Assembly (NCBI GenBank): GCA_038030265.1 | Contig: CM075938.1 | Coordinates: 1,589,009-1,653,008 of the forward strand | DNA length: 64,000 bases | Direction: 5' to 3' | Source of the DNA: Corythucha ciliata | Taxonomy: Eukaryota > Arthropoda > Insecta > Hemiptera > Tingidae | The notes under the pieces: model-generated | What the model was told of the DNA's origin: nothing | What the model saw: the letters and a program-made list of their open reading frames with translations, nothing else | Databases searched by the model: none | Shown: positions 1 to 10,357 of the stretch, piece after piece | How positions within the stretch are numbered: position 1 is the stretch's first letter | Layout: every line of letters starts with the position of its first letter | Translations under genes and position numbers: made by a program

Positions 1-930
1 GAGAGATGACTATTTTATTTAGATGAGGGACCCAAATTCTATATGCTTTTGAGAAGTCGGAGTAACCCATAAAGATTCCTTCTTTTGCGCGAGGGTCGAC
101 CTTCGATTTTGTTTTGGTTTTATCTAGAAAAAATGATTTAGCGCCGAAAAGTTTCAAGTGACGCGCGGATGGGACACGGCCAACCCATAATTCAAAAGGA
201 GTTTTATCACCGATTGATCTCGAGGGGCATCTGTTTAGTAGATAATTTGCCGTATTGACTGATTCCGCCCAGAATTTAGGGGGCAGTTTAGCTTCAATTA
301 GAAGGCATCGAGTTTTGTCGAGTATGGAGAACGGTTTTTTCTCTCGGCTAAACCATTTTGTTCAGGCGTATTCGGCGCTGATAATCTTCTCTGGATCCCA
401 TTCTGTTGGAGGTAGTGGTCAAATGCAGTGTTGCAGTACTCTCCTCGCCCGTTGTCTTCCGCCCAGTAGCTTTTTTGACTTCGTTCCGATGTATTTTGAA
501 GACGTTCAGAACTTCATTTTTAGTCTCGAGGAAGTAAATTTTGCAGTATCGACTATATTCGTCTGTGAATGTGACGAAATATTTATTTCCTCTTGGTGAA
601 GGGGTAGGGAAAGGCCCGACAACGTCTGAATGGATTATTTCCAGTAGTTCTACCTTTTTGGGGGATGTTTTTGACGGAAAAGGCAGTGAATTTCCCTTTG
701 ACGCAAATTTCACAATCGCCGAGTTGTTCTTTTGGGTTAAAATCTAATCCCATAATGATTTCGTTTTTCAAAGCGTTGCGAAGTGCAGCTTCATTTATGT
801 GACCGAGTTTTCGATGCATCAGATGGATATTTGTCGATGTGAGGTGGCAGGAGTCAGTTTGCGGCTTATTCACGTAGTACAAACCGTTTTCAGACTTTTT
901 TGCTTTCGGTACTACGTCACTATTTCCGGC
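1..930 (-). pseudogene. Ty1/copia pol fragment (pre-integrase and integrase), frameshifted
   Basis: Read on the minus strand from 930 towards 1, this encodes the middle of a copia-type polyprotein. The zinc-binding pre-integrase part has an HRKLGHIN motif and a CEIC pair (about 640-830). The integrase core follows, with HSDVVGPF and TDEYSRY (about 480-630), and then the integrase tail with an FWAESVNTANYLLNRCPS-type block and FLGY-like FMGYSDF (about 1-290). The parts lie in different frames, shifting near 600-700 and again near 350, so it is not translatable as one protein. The element runs off the left edge and stops abruptly at 930, where a different retroelement begins. Seen: motifs and frame breaks. 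Inferred: an inactive, truncated insertion. Confidence 0.85.
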
Positions 931-1350
931 TGATCACCGTTATAACATTACCCTCGAAATGGTTCAAGAAAAACTGCTAAATGAGGAAACCCAGAAGAAG
1001 TACCGTATCAACATGAAAAATAATTTTGATCGTCGTCATCACTCACAACGTTTGCCTTCACTACAGAAGGGAATGCTTATTCTTGTTCAAACGCCAAACA
1101 ATGTGAAGGGTTCGAACGTAAAAGGACCGTATAAAATCACACATGTAACGTATTTCAATGGAGCTCCGAAAACAATACATTATGCGAACAATACATTATG
1201 GAAAACGATGGTTCCATAAGAAAGGCATCGATCAAAAATGTCCTCCCATATCACTCCAGGAGAAATGTAAACTTCAAAAGAAGGGGAAAATGTAATGAGC
1301 CTTATTCTAAAAAGTGAAGCTCATAATATGTTTTCTACAAATGATTTTTA
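931..1350 (+). pseudogene. 3' end of an LTR retrotransposon: integrase C-terminal tail, polypurine tract, LTR start
   Basis: An open frame from about 935 to 1219 reads like the C-terminal tail of a gypsy-type integrase: charged helix, DRRHHSQRL, then KGMLILVQTPN and KGPYKITHV, resembling the SH3-like/chromo tail. About 55 bases after the stop is a polypurine tract (1275-1290, AAAAGAAGGGGAAAA) directly followed by TGTAATGAGCC at 1291, the expected PPT to LTR junction. The LTR is cut after about 60 bases by the repeat that starts near 1352. Clade (gypsy versus BEL/Pao) is not certain. No upstream pol is left: copia sequence abuts at 930. Confidence 0.6.
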
Positions 1351-1351
1351 A

Positions 1352-1757
1352 AAGTTTTGTTCCGACAGCAGCCTGTCGGGAAAAGTGCATTTCATTCATG
1401 CGACAATCGAGTCAAACCTCATAAGTTAGAACGATATCAATCAACTATGAATGACATTTAGGCCGTGGTATAGAAAGTCAAAATCATAAAATTGGGGTTC
1501 TTTTTACCGCAGGCCCCTTTTTTGGCACCAACTGAGGGGGAACAAAATGATGAAAATGAAACAGAGTCGGTTTGGTTGCCTATACGATATGGGAAGGTGG
1601 ACTCTTCTTAGAGGAGTTATTTGCAATTAAAATATTTATCCCGGCCTAAATTTCATTCATAATTGATTGATATCGTTCTAACTTATGAGGTTTGACTCGA
1701 TTGTCGCATGAATGAAATGCACTTTTCCCGACAGGCTGCTGTCGGAACAAAACTTTT
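1352..1757. mobile_element. Short element with ~120-bp terminal inverted repeats and terminal hairpins
   Basis: Left arm about 1352-1475 and right arm about 1632-1757 are inverted copies. Both carry GTCGAACCTC-like inner sequence, the motif AGTGCATTTCATTCATGCG, and an outermost hairpin CCGACAGCAGCCTGTCGG. The spacer is about 150 bp. The same AATGAAATGCACT-plus-hairpin arrangement ends the Helentron/HINE-like repeat at 6560-7676, so this may be two 3' ends of that family fused tail to tail. No coding capacity. Confidence 0.65.
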
Positions 1758-2331
1758 TTCAGATTACGTTAATTTTCAGATCAGTTAAATTAGGTTAAAT
1801 GGCATGTCACAATTTCACCATTGCGCAATGCGGAGTGCCTGGGTTCGAATCCGAAACAATTTTTTTTTAAATTTTTTTTTGTTCCTCCCTTTTTGGCCCA
1901 CCTCAGGATTTTTTACTCAATATTTATTAGGCTGTATAGGCAAATCAAATAAAAGAGACGGCTCAAAATTCAGTGTCAATGAAATTTTTTGGTAATTGGG
2001 TGGTCCAGTAAGGCATAGCGTTAATTTAATAGCTCCCCTCCGCCGAGAACTCCCCTGCCATATCAACGGATTTGGTTCACAAGGGTCTCATACGAAAGCG
2101 CGTTCATTTCTCATTACTCGTGTCAATTTTGGGGGCAATTGCAGCAACAGCCGTGCGGTAGCGAATTTTCAACTAATTCAAACCCCTCTTTCACACCGTT
2201 CCCGTGGACCGATTCATCTGGATCACGAACTCGTCCGAGATATTCACGCTATTGATTTTTAGACCAAATTTGGATGCCCTAAGTAAAAAATTGCGACCGT
2301 GATCGTGCTAACAAGCGAGGGGCCATATATA
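1758..2331 (-). mobile_element. Left part of the outer HINE-like element that hosts the mariner cluster
   Basis: On the minus strand the sequence next to the (TA)n tract (2290-2331) reads TTGTTAGCACGAT after a GGCC-TATATA boundary. The intact family copy at 6654-6700 has the same order: (AT)n, ATGGCC, then TTGTTAGCACGAT. The other side of the same element is at 10358-10487. It is diverged and its true left end is uncertain; the palindromic element at 1352-1757 may be that end. Contains a tRNA-like B box near 1845. No gene recognised. Confidence 0.45.
1796..1856 (+). other. tRNA-like sequence with B box, possible SINE head
   Basis: GGTTCGAATCC at 1840-1850 is a perfect Pol III B box, preceded by a plausible anticodon-arm region and followed by a long T run (1860 onward) that could terminate Pol III. 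I could not fold an intact acceptor stem, so this is at most a tRNA-derived repeat or pseudogene. Confidence 0.3.
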
Positions 2332-2333
2332 TA

Positions 2334-4234
2334 CAGGGTGGCGCCACTTTTAATGGCCATAGCTCGTGATCTTATGGGAAATTTGACGCTGATCAAAAAA
2401 CTTCCAGTATACATAGGGTCGCAAAAGCTTCGTTTACGAGTTATTACGGAAAAACAGTCAAAAACCCTATTTTTTTACACGTTTACTCGAAAAACTTGGA
2501 AACGGCTGTTTCTATCCAAAAATGTATTTAAATAAAGTAGATTTGTCACTAAATTTTGGTCAAAAAAGGTCCCCCAATAAAGGCGGGCAAAGACTTTTTT
2601 TCTTAACGAGTTGGATAAAACTGCAAAAATCATGTTTTTTGTCGTTTATTTTATCAAAAATAAAAATGTTTACGACTAATTTTAATGTACTCGAAACAAA
2701 AAGGTTAAAAAAATAAAATCATGGTTCGAAATAACTGCCTCTTGCCTGGATACACTTACGGCACCGTTGAACTACAGAATTTGTAGCGCGGCGTATTTCA
2801 TCTTCGTCTGTTTTCATTCTGTTGAAGGCCATTTCAATTCTTTCTATCAACTGTTCTCGCGTTTCAATATTTTCTGAGTAGACAATATCCTTAGCTTTGC
2901 CCCACAAGTAAAAGTCAAGAGGGGTCAGGTCAGGGGATCTCACTGGCCACTCTACAGGTCCCCAACGACCAATCCATTTATTTGGATAATTTGAATTCAG
3001 CCACTCACGAACACGGCGAGCACTGTGTGCCGGGCAACCGTCTAATTGGAAGAACATGTATGCTCGCGCTTCCAAAGGAACTTCTTCCAGAAGGATTTGG
3101 ATTTCGTTTTCCAGGAAGTTGAGGAATTCGTTGGATGAGACGCGAGGTGGCAGAATATGCGGACCAATCAGAAACCCATCGACCATACCAGCCCAGACGT
3201 TAACTCTGAACTCAGTTTGGAAAGAGTTTATTCGATTGAGATGGGGGTTTTCGGTACTCCACGTGTGAGAATTTCTGAAGTTGAACACACCCGCCCTCGT
3301 AAATGTACTTTCGTCTGTCCACAACGTAAGAGGATTATTCTGCATAAACCATTCGGAGAACCGTACCCTTCTTTCCAAGTCTCCAGGGAGAAGATGTTGC
3401 GTAGGGGTGAAATGGTAGGGGAACATACCTTCGTGATGCAAAACTCTTTGGATCGTTCTACGAGAAACACCCAAAGCGACAGATGCGCGACGAGTGCTAG
3501 TTCGAGGGTTCCTCTCGAAATGGTTAATTACGACATCAGAGATGTCATCTTGGTCAGCGAAACGACGGCCTTCCCCTGTAGGTCGTGTCGACCCTGTAGC
3601 CCTTAAACGCTCGTATGTTTCTTGGAAAACACGGCGATGAGGTGCTCTTCGAGTAGGGAAACGGCTGTGGTATTCCCGAGCAGCTTGTCGACTATTCATG
3701 TGACACATGCCGTAAACCAAAACAATGTCGGCAAACTCCTGGTTCGAAAACGTTCGTGGCATCGTCGAAAATCGAGCAAGGCGGAATCGAATGGCAAAGA
3801 GTGTGAGGAGGAATTAACGCCCTGGGAGTAGAATGCATGTCATGCACAATTAAAATTTACAGATGATAAATTGATTTAAGTTACTCACAGCCACAAAATT
3901 GATGAAATGCTGATTGGATTTAACGGTTTTTTGTTTTTATTTTTTTGCAGTTTTTTCCAACTCGTTAAGAAAAAAAGTCTTTGCCCGCCTTTATTGGGGG
4001 ACCTTTTTTGACCAAAATTTAGTGACAAATCTACTTTATTTAAATACATTTTTGGATAGAAACAGCCGTTTTCAAGTTTTTCGAGTAAACGTGTAAAAAA
4101 ATAGGGTTTTTGACTGTTTTTCCGTAATAACTCGTAAACGAAGCTTTTGCGACCCTATGTATACTGGAAGTTTTTTGATCAGCGTCAAATTTCCCATAAG
4201 ATCACGAGCTATGGCCATTAAAAGTGGCGCCACC

Positions 4235-4237
<3 letters not shown>
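2334..4237 (-). mobile_element. Mariner-like element 1 (DD41D type), complete
   Basis: Both tips read CAGGGTGGCGCCAC, and near-perfect inverted repeats extend about 290 bp inward (2334-2625 and 3947-4237). TA dinucleotides flank both sides (2332-2333, 4238-4239), the target duplication of the Tc1/mariner superfamily. The element is 1904 bp and carries one intact transposase gene on the minus strand. Left flank is ATATATA and right flank is a longer (TA)n tract, so it landed inside a TA microsatellite. High arm identity and an intact ORF suggest recent insertion. Confidence 0.93.
2719..3762 (-). CDS. Mariner-like transposase, DD41D catalytic triad
   Basis: 347 codons, intact, starting with ATG at 3762 and ending 18 bp from the left inverted repeat's inner flank. 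The N-terminal half holds two helix-turn-helix units: EFADIVLVYG at the start, as in the DUF4817-type HTH, and STRRASVALGVSRRTIQRVL near residue 90. The DDE catalytic core has LWTDES (first Asp, about residue 150), QLDGCPAH (second Asp) and RSPDLTPLDFYLWG (third Asp). By count, 41 residues separate the second and third Asp, the spacing that defines the DD41D group (rosa and VISITOR types) rather than classical mariner DD34D or Tc1 DD34E. It would bind the element's terminal repeats and do cut-and-paste transposition into TA. All three acidic residues are present, so activity is possible. Confidence 0.92.
   Translation of the reverse strand: MPRTFSNQEFADIVLVYGMCHMNSRQAAREYHSRFPTRRAPHRRVFQETYERLRATGSTRPTGEGRRFADQDDISDVVINHFERNPRTSTRRASVALGVSRRTIQRVLHHEGMFPYHFTPTQHLLPGDLERRVRFSEWFMQNNPLTLWTDESTFTRAGVFNFRNSHTWSTENPHLNRINSFQTEFRVNVWAGMVDGFLIGPHILPPRVSSNEFLNFLENEIQILLEEVPLEARAYMFFQLDGCPAHSARRVREWLNSNYPNKWIGRWGPVEWPVRSPDLTPLDFYLWGKAKDIVYSENIETREQLIERIEMAFNRMKTDEDEIRRATNSVVQRCRKCIQARGSYFEP

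Positions 4238-4263
<26 letters not shown>
4238..4263. repeat. (TA)n tract between mariner elements 1 and 2
   Basis: An uninterrupted TA run separates the right tip of element 1 from the left tip of element 2. Shorter runs of the same microsatellite lie left of element 1 (about 2326-2333), between elements 2 and 3 (7862-7871) and right of element 3 (10355-10362). They look like pieces of one original (TA)n block split by three insertions. Confidence 0.9.
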
Positions 4264-4269
<6 letters not shown>

Positions 4270-4973
4270 GTTTCGCAACCAGTCGTGAATACTGAAAGAG
4301 GTGATACAACAGGTGATTTAGAGTCGATATTGTTCATTTCGACTTTTTCGAAAACCCATTCGTTCCCGAGATATCGATTAAAATCGATATTTTTGGACAT
4401 TCGTTACTTTTCCTCATTTAAGGGGGCGTAGCGCCGATACAAAAGCAAAAAAACAAAAACTAATCAGCTCGTTGGAAAGAGCGCAAAATTTCCTTCAAAT
4501 ATGTGTGCTAAAATAGGAAAAATACCCCCTCCAACGATAATAAAATTAGCCCAGAACTTAACGAATATCCTTTTCTATTTTTTTCCGTTACTATTCAAAG
4601 CGTCTTAACTTTCTTAACTCAAGTGGCACGGAAAATTCAGATGCGCGGAAAAACTTCTGCATTCAGCTAGCTTTCGAATGGTATGCCACAATAACAAGCT
4701 ATGATTGGTCCATCGCTGGGAAAGCCACTGAAAATCCGAAAACGGATTGAAATCTATTGACGCAGTGCTTCAGTTCTGAAGTAGCTGTCTGACTACCAGT
4801 GAGTGCAGGAAGCATAAATTTACCAGAATAATCATCTGTAGCGTGCAATTGTTCTTGCGAGAGATTTTAGTTATCTAATAATATCATTTCATCGTTTCTT
4901 TCCTAAATTTTCCAACGTTAAGAACACACAGATCGTCACATTTTGTCTTTCGTTCGTTGATCGAGCTAACGTC

Positions 4974-6041
4974 ATGACGTCTTTTTCAAACGAAGAGTAC
5001 GCGGACATTGTTTATGTGTATGGGCTTGCTGATGGGAATAACTCGCTCGCACGGCGTTTGTATGAGGAGAGATTTCCAACACGTCGAGTTCCTCAAGCTG
5101 ACGTTTTTAGTAATTCGTTCCGTCGCTTCAGGGAGACTGGAACTTGCTCTCGTCGCCGCGTTGAAAGGAACAGAATTCGACCTCACCGGGAGGAAGCGAT
5201 ATTACAAGCGATTGAGGAAAATCCTCGTGCAAGTATTCGGCATGTTGCTCGAGACTATCAGGTGACTGCTAAGAGAGTTTGGTCGACTCTGAAAGGGGAG
5301 AATATGCATCCCTTTCACTTCACCCCGGTACAGGGTCTGGAACCTGGCGACGAAATTAGGAGGGTACAATTTTCTCAATGTATCCCGGATAAGGATTCTC
5401 AGGACCCTAATTTCCTGAAGTCCATCCTTTGGACCGACGAGTCCAGGTTTTCCAGAGAAGGAATAGTCAACTTCCACAACATCCACTTTTGGAACAAAAA
5501 AGGGGAAAATCCTCGGGTTAAACGACCGACTTCGTTTCAAAGTAAATTCAGCATAAATTTGTGGGCAGGAGCAATCGGTGAGCACTTTATTGGGCCCTTT
5601 GTGCTGCCTGACACGCTGAACGGAAGCAGCTATCTTCGCTTTCTTCGAGAGGAGCTTGCCGGTCTTCTCGAAGATTTGCCATTGGAGATCAGGAGAGACA
5701 TGACTTTTCAACACGACGGGTGTCCCGCTCACTTCAGCCGAGATGTAAGAAACTTCCTGAACGATTCGTTTCCCAACAAATGGATTGGCCAAGGAGGGTC
5801 TATAAATTGGCCACCGCGTTCTCCCGACCTCACTCCTCTAGACTTTTTCGTGTGGGGACGGTTGAAGGAGATTGTGTATTTCGAAGAGGTACAAACAATA
5901 CAAGATCTTATGCGCAGAACTGAAACCGCAGCAGGAATCCTCCGGCAGGAGTGGAGACTCGGCGTGACCACTACTGAAGTCCGAAATAGGGCTAGAAAGT
6001 GCATCCAAAACAACGGCAGTCATTTTGAGCACCTCAATTGA
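4974..6041 (+). CDS. Mariner-like transposase, DD41D catalytic triad
   Basis: 355 codons, intact from ATG at 4974. Same architecture as the transposase at 2719-3762 but clearly a different lineage: N-terminal EEYADIVYVYG helix-turn-helix, second HTH around ASIRHVARDYQVTAKRVW, then the catalytic core with LWTDESRF, QHDGCPAH and RSPDLTPLDFFVWG. The second and third Asp are again 41 residues apart. Starts about 230 bp inside the left inverted repeat. Acts on its own TIRs; all catalytic residues are present, so it could be functional, but the element's right TIR is broken by an insertion. Confidence 0.92.
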   Translation: MTSFSNEEYADIVYVYGLADGNNSLARRLYEERFPTRRVPQADVFSNSFRRFRETGTCSRRRVERNRIRPHREEAILQAIEENPRASIRHVARDYQVTAKRVWSTLKGENMHPFHFTPVQGLEPGDEIRRVQFSQCIPDKDSQDPNFLKSILWTDESRFSREGIVNFHNIHFWNKKGENPRVKRPTSFQSKFSINLWAGAIGEHFIGPFVLPDTLNGSSYLRFLREELAGLLEDLPLEIRRDMTFQHDGCPAHFSRDVRNFLNDSFPNKWIGQGGSINWPPRSPDLTPLDFFVWGRLKEIVYFEEVQTIQDLMRRTETAAGILRQEWRLGVTTTEVRNRARKCIQNNGSHFEHLN

Positions 6042-6559
6042 AAGTTCTTTCACTTTTGGGAACGTTTTGTTTTTAACAATTACGTAATCAATCTTCTTCA
6101 CGAATATACATGATGATGCAAGTACATCTGGAAATTTTGTTAAAAAGTTTCATTAGAATCTGGTCGAGTTATAGTAAAACAATCAATTTAATTATTGCGA
6201 ATTGCGACTGCATTAGAACGGCGGCTGGTTAGAAACTGAAGAAGCGCGTTAACCTATTCAAAGCAGTTTTTGGATTTTCAGTGGCATTCCTAGCGATAGA
6301 CAAATCACAGCTTGTTATTGTGGCATACCTTTCGAAAGCTAGCTGAATGCAGAAGTTTTTCCGCGCATCTGAATCTTCCGTGCCACTTGAGTTAAGAAAG
6401 TTAACACGCTTTGAATAGTAAAGGAAAAAAATAGAAAAGGATTTTCGTTAAGTTCTGGGCTAATTTTATTATCGTTGGAGGGGGTATTTTTCCTATTTTA
6501 GCACACAAATTTGAAGGAAATTTTGCGCTCTTTCCAACGAGCTGACTAGTTTTTGTTTT

Positions 6560-7676
6560 TAGTGCATTTCATTCTGAAAATGCACTATTGGTCTCGTCGT
6601 GATGGTGGCAAACATGGGTCATGTCATGTTTTTTTCCTCCGGAGGTCTCCGGAATTCATATATATATATAATATTATGGCCGTTTCCTTGTTAGCACGAT
6701 AACTCTCGTAGAAGTTAATTTAGCGGAACGCGCTTTGGCACAAAAATCAGTAGTCATAAGACACCGGTCTGTATTGCATTTCGGCCAAATCGGTCAAGGT
6801 GGAGGGGGGGAAAATCGGGCTTGAAGTCGTCAAAAAATCACTAAAAATCAACAGTTGATTCTAGAAGCATCATATTCGGTACGTATACTCCATGTTAGAC
6901 TAGCCTTTGATTCCCATTTTAATTTTTTGAAAAAGTCGAGGGGGAGGGGGTGGTGCCCCCGGGGTGGAAGTAAGTGTGTGGTCTTGTTAGCACGATAACT
7001 CTCGTAGAAATTAATTTAGCGGAACACGCTTTATCTAAAAAAATCAGTAGTCATAAGACACCGGTCGGTATTGCATTTGGGCAAAATCGGTCAAGGTGGT
7101 GGGGGGGAAAATACGGCTTGAAATGATCAAAAAATCACTACAAGTCACCAGTTGATTATAGAAGCATGATATTCGGTACGTATACTCCATGTTAGACTAG
7201 CCTTTGATTCCCATTTTAATTTTTTGAAAAAGTCGAGGGGGAGGGGGTGATGTCCCCGGGGTGTAAGTAAGTGTGAGGCCTTGTTAGCACGATAACTCTC
7301 GTAGAAATTAATTTAGCGGAACGCGCTTTGGCACAAAAATCAGTAGTCATAAGGCCCCGGTCGGTATTGCATTTGGGCCAAATCGGTCAAGGTGGAGGGG
7401 GGAAAATAGGGGTTAAAATGGTAAAAAAATCACTACAAATCACCAGTTGATTCCAGAAGCATTATATTCGGTATGATGATTCCATTTTGAAATAGCCTTT
7501 GATTCCCATTAAGTTCAGCTTAAACAAACCCGGCAGCAAACATTACGAGGGAGGGTCAAACATAAACGAAAGAAATCATGGTCTCAACATTACTACTTCT
7601 GGAACGGCTTAGGGTGTCCGTATACAAAATGAAATGCACTCTTTCCGACCGCCAGCTGCCGGAGCGAAATTTTTTT
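6560..7676 (+). mobile_element. Helentron/HINE-like (DINE-1-like) non-autonomous element
   Basis: Starts AGTGCATTTCATT and has the inverted copy AATGAAATGCACT near, but not at, its other end (about 7627-7640). That copy is followed by a short GC-rich hairpin region (CCGACCGCCAGCTGCCGG) and then GAAATTTTT. An inner (AT)n microsatellite (6655-6675) precedes three direct repeats of about 297 bp. Asymmetric terminal inverted repeats, a 3' hairpin, a central microsatellite, tandem cores and insertion into a T run are the known architecture of Helentron-derived HINE elements. It sits inside the right inverted repeat of mariner element 2. No ORF. Alternative: an unclassified MITE. Confidence 0.65.
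6686..7570 (+). repeat. Three direct ~297-bp repeats inside the HINE-like element
   Basis: Units begin CTTGTTAGCACGATAACTCT at about 6687, 6983 and 7280. Each contains a GTCATAAG...CCGGTC block, a G-rich run and a GTTGATTCTAGAAGC-like block. The third unit is shorter and diverges at its end. A fourth relative lies in the copy at 45917-46562. Confidence 0.85.
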
Positions 7677-7871
7677 TTGCTTTTGTATCGGCGCTACGCC
7701 CCCTTAAATGAGGAAAAGTAACGAATGTCCAAAAATATCGATGTTAATCGATATCTCGGGAACGAATGGGTTTTCGAAAAAGTCGAAAAGAACAATATCG
7801 ACTCTAAATCACCTGTTGTATCACCTCTTTCAGTATGCACGACTGGTTGCGAAACACCCTGTATATATATA

Positions 7872-10357
7872 CAGAGTGTTTCTGAAATGGATGTCAATAT
7901 TTGGGTTGGTGATTCTGCGTCACAAATGCGTCAAAAAAAGTCATATTGACCCTAGTCCGATTCCTAATAGTTTCCGAGATATTCACGAACTTAGTAGATT
8001 TCAAAATGACCTTGTTTTCTTGAAGAAAATCATCCGTACCTTAGCAACCAGATGAGCCACGTCAAATCTGATGACACCGTTGGAAAGGCCAGACTTTTTT
8101 CGACGCCGTTCAGTGTTATTTGCTTCAATGTCGCCCACTCCTGCTGATAAAATCAGAGTCAAACTTGAAATTGCTTTTAATGTTACCAATTCTGACTTGG
8201 TTTTGAAGTCGATTTTCTCAGCAACAAGTGGTTTCCAAGATGACCTTTTTTCAGAAAAGTTGGCGCATGGTGTCAGCATCATTATGGTATTTTGACATCA
8301 CCTACCATCTCGGATATTTTTTCGATTATTCCAAAATGATTGCTGAAAAATCCGTTTTAGTGCTCAAAACTCAAACAGTCTTTCTTCACGAATGACTCGA
8401 GAAAAAACGTGTTGAATGTATGCCATCCATTCTTGACTAAAAAAGACCTTTGAAAGTGAACATTTTCCAATGATGAAGGACTCAACTGTGCTGACACAGT
8501 AGGTGGTGATACAGAACAAGTGGTAATTTAGGCCTATAAGGAAATGTTCTTATTAATCGTTGAATGGTGACGTCATGATAAGCATCAGATGCAGCATTGT
8601 TCCGCAACATGACAGCCAATACATGAAAGGGTTGTACCTCTCTACATTGCATAACACTATCCATATTCAAAGCGAATATTGTTTAAATGGATGCGTTTTC
8701 AAACGGTGAATTTTGCGACATGCACTTCGTGTATGGACGTGCGGGAGGAAGTGCATTAGCTGCTAGTCGCATGTATCGAGAGATGTATCCTCATCGACGC
8801 CAACCCGATAGAAGAGTTTTCTCGTCGATTGATCGTCGTCTTGGAGAGAATGGCTCTTTTGCGGTACGATCAGCTGACCGAGGCCGGGAAAGGTCAGTAT
8901 TGACAGCCGACGTTGAGGAGGAAATTCTGGCAGTAGTCGCGGAAGACCAGACTCTGAGCACGCGTGAAATCAGGCAGTTGATGGGGCTCAGTCACTCAAT
9001 GGTCTGGAAAGTACTAAGTCGCGAGGGCCCTCATCCGTACCATTTGCAACGCGTGCATGCCTTGTTACCTACTGACCACGAGTATTTTTTTGCCGTTGGC
9101 TACGGCAAAAAATTAGAGAATCGAGAAATTTTACAAAAAACGTTTTATTTACGGACGAAGCTTGCTTCGGGCGTGACGGAATCGTAAATTTCCACAGCAA
9201 TCATAGGTGGCAGGAGGACAACCCTCACGCTTACTTTGAAAGCAGGCACCAGCAACAATTTTCTTTGAATGTGTGGCTGGGGATTCTCGGGACGACAATC
9301 GTTGGTCCACACTTTTTGCCACCGAGGCTGACTGGTGAAATCTACAGAGATTTTTCTGGAGGAAATTCTCCATGCTGTTTTGATGGAGGACATACCACTG
9401 GCCACTCGTGCAAGAATGTGGTTTATGCATGACGGAGCCCCTCCTCATTACAATAGACTAGCTCGTGGTTACCTCGACGAGGCGTATGGCAATAGATGGA
9501 TCGGGAGAGGAGGCCCTGTTGCATGGCCACCAAGATCACCAGACCTCAACCCTCTGGACTTCTATGCTTGGGGGCATACAAAAACCCTTGTATACGCGAC
9601 ACCCGTTCTTGACGAAGAAACTTTGAGGCAGAGACTCTTGGATGCTTGTGATGAAATCCGACGCGATCATAATGTCCTTTCAAATGTCCACCAGTCGTTG
9701 ACCAGGAGAGCAGAGTTATGCATAAGAGTAGGAGGAACGCAGTTCGAATTTCTCCTGTAAATAGGAACACATCCATGTTACTTCATCCATGTTCTTTAAT
9801 TAGTGAAGAATGGATGGCAAACATTCATCACGTTTTTTTTCGAGTCATTCGTGAAGAAAGACTGTTTGAGTTTTGAGCACTAAAACGGATTTTTCAGCAA
9901 TCATTTTGGAATAATCGAAAAAATATCCGAGATGGTAGGTGATGTCAAAATACCATAATGATGCTGACACCATGCGCCAACTTTTCTGAAAAAAGGTCAT
10001 CTTGGAAACCACTTGTTGCTGAGAAAATCGACTTCAAAACCTAGTCAGCATTGGTAACATTAAAAGCAATTTCAAGTTTGAGTCTGATTTTATCAGCAGG
10101 AGTGGGCGAAATTGAAGCAAATAACACTGAACGGCGTCGAAAAAAGTCTGGCCTTTCCAACGGTGTCATCAGATTTGACGTGGCTCATCTGGTTGCTAAG
10201 GTACGGATGATTTTCTTCAAGAAAACAAGGTCATTTTGAAAACTACTAAATTCGTGAATATCTCGGAAACTATTAGGAATCGGACTAGGGTCAATATGAC
10301 TTTTTGTGACGCAGAATCACCAACCCAAATATTGACGTCCATTTCAGAAACACTATA
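7872..10357 (+). mobile_element. Mariner-like element 3 (DD41D type) with ~560-bp terminal inverted repeats
   Basis: Left arm about 7872-8440 and right arm about 9790-10357 are long inverted repeats. Left tip is CAGAGTGTTTCTGAAATGG; the right tip ends ATTTCAGAAACACT and then runs into TATATA, so the last three bases of the expected tip are lost. TA flanks the left tip. Total 2.49 kb. The transposase inside is frameshifted. Confidence 0.88.
8687..9760 (+). pseudogene. Mariner-like transposase (DD41D), broken by two frameshifts
   Basis: ATG at 8687 opens an N-terminal HTH region (GEFCDMHFVYG, then STREIRQLMGLSHSMVWKVL). The frame is lost near a T run at 9085-9095 to 9140. The first catalytic block (FTDEACF, around 9155) is read in a second frame up to about 9350. 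A further shift, in a T run near 9355, returns to the frame of 9335-9760, which carries MHDGAPPH and RSPDLNPLDFYAWG with the DD41D spacing. The catalytic residues survive but the reading frame does not. The breaks fall in homopolymers, so assembly error is a possible alternative to true decay. Confidence 0.87.

Larger units (their letters stand above)
4264..7861 (+). mobile_element. Mariner-like element 2 (DD41D type), interrupted by a HINE-like insertion
   Basis: Left tip AGGGTGTTTCGCAACC and right tip GGTTGCGAAACACCCTG are inverted repeats that continue about 480 bp (4264-4745 against 6265-6559 plus 7677-7861). TA flanks both ends. The first base on the left is T where the right tip predicts C. 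The right inverted repeat is split at about 6560 by a 1.1-kb insertion; removing it restores the match to the left arm. The interior codes for one intact transposase. Confidence 0.9.

Noticed and set aside
3157..3606. 149-codon plus-strand ORF
   Set aside because: Antisense shadow of the intact mariner transposase at 2719-3762. The 196-codon minus ORF at 5202-5792 is the same kind of shadow of 4974-6041.
6560..7676. Canonical Helitron
   Set aside because: No 5' TC and no 3' CTRR end; asymmetric inverted repeats and T-run insertion fit the Helentron/HINE branch better.
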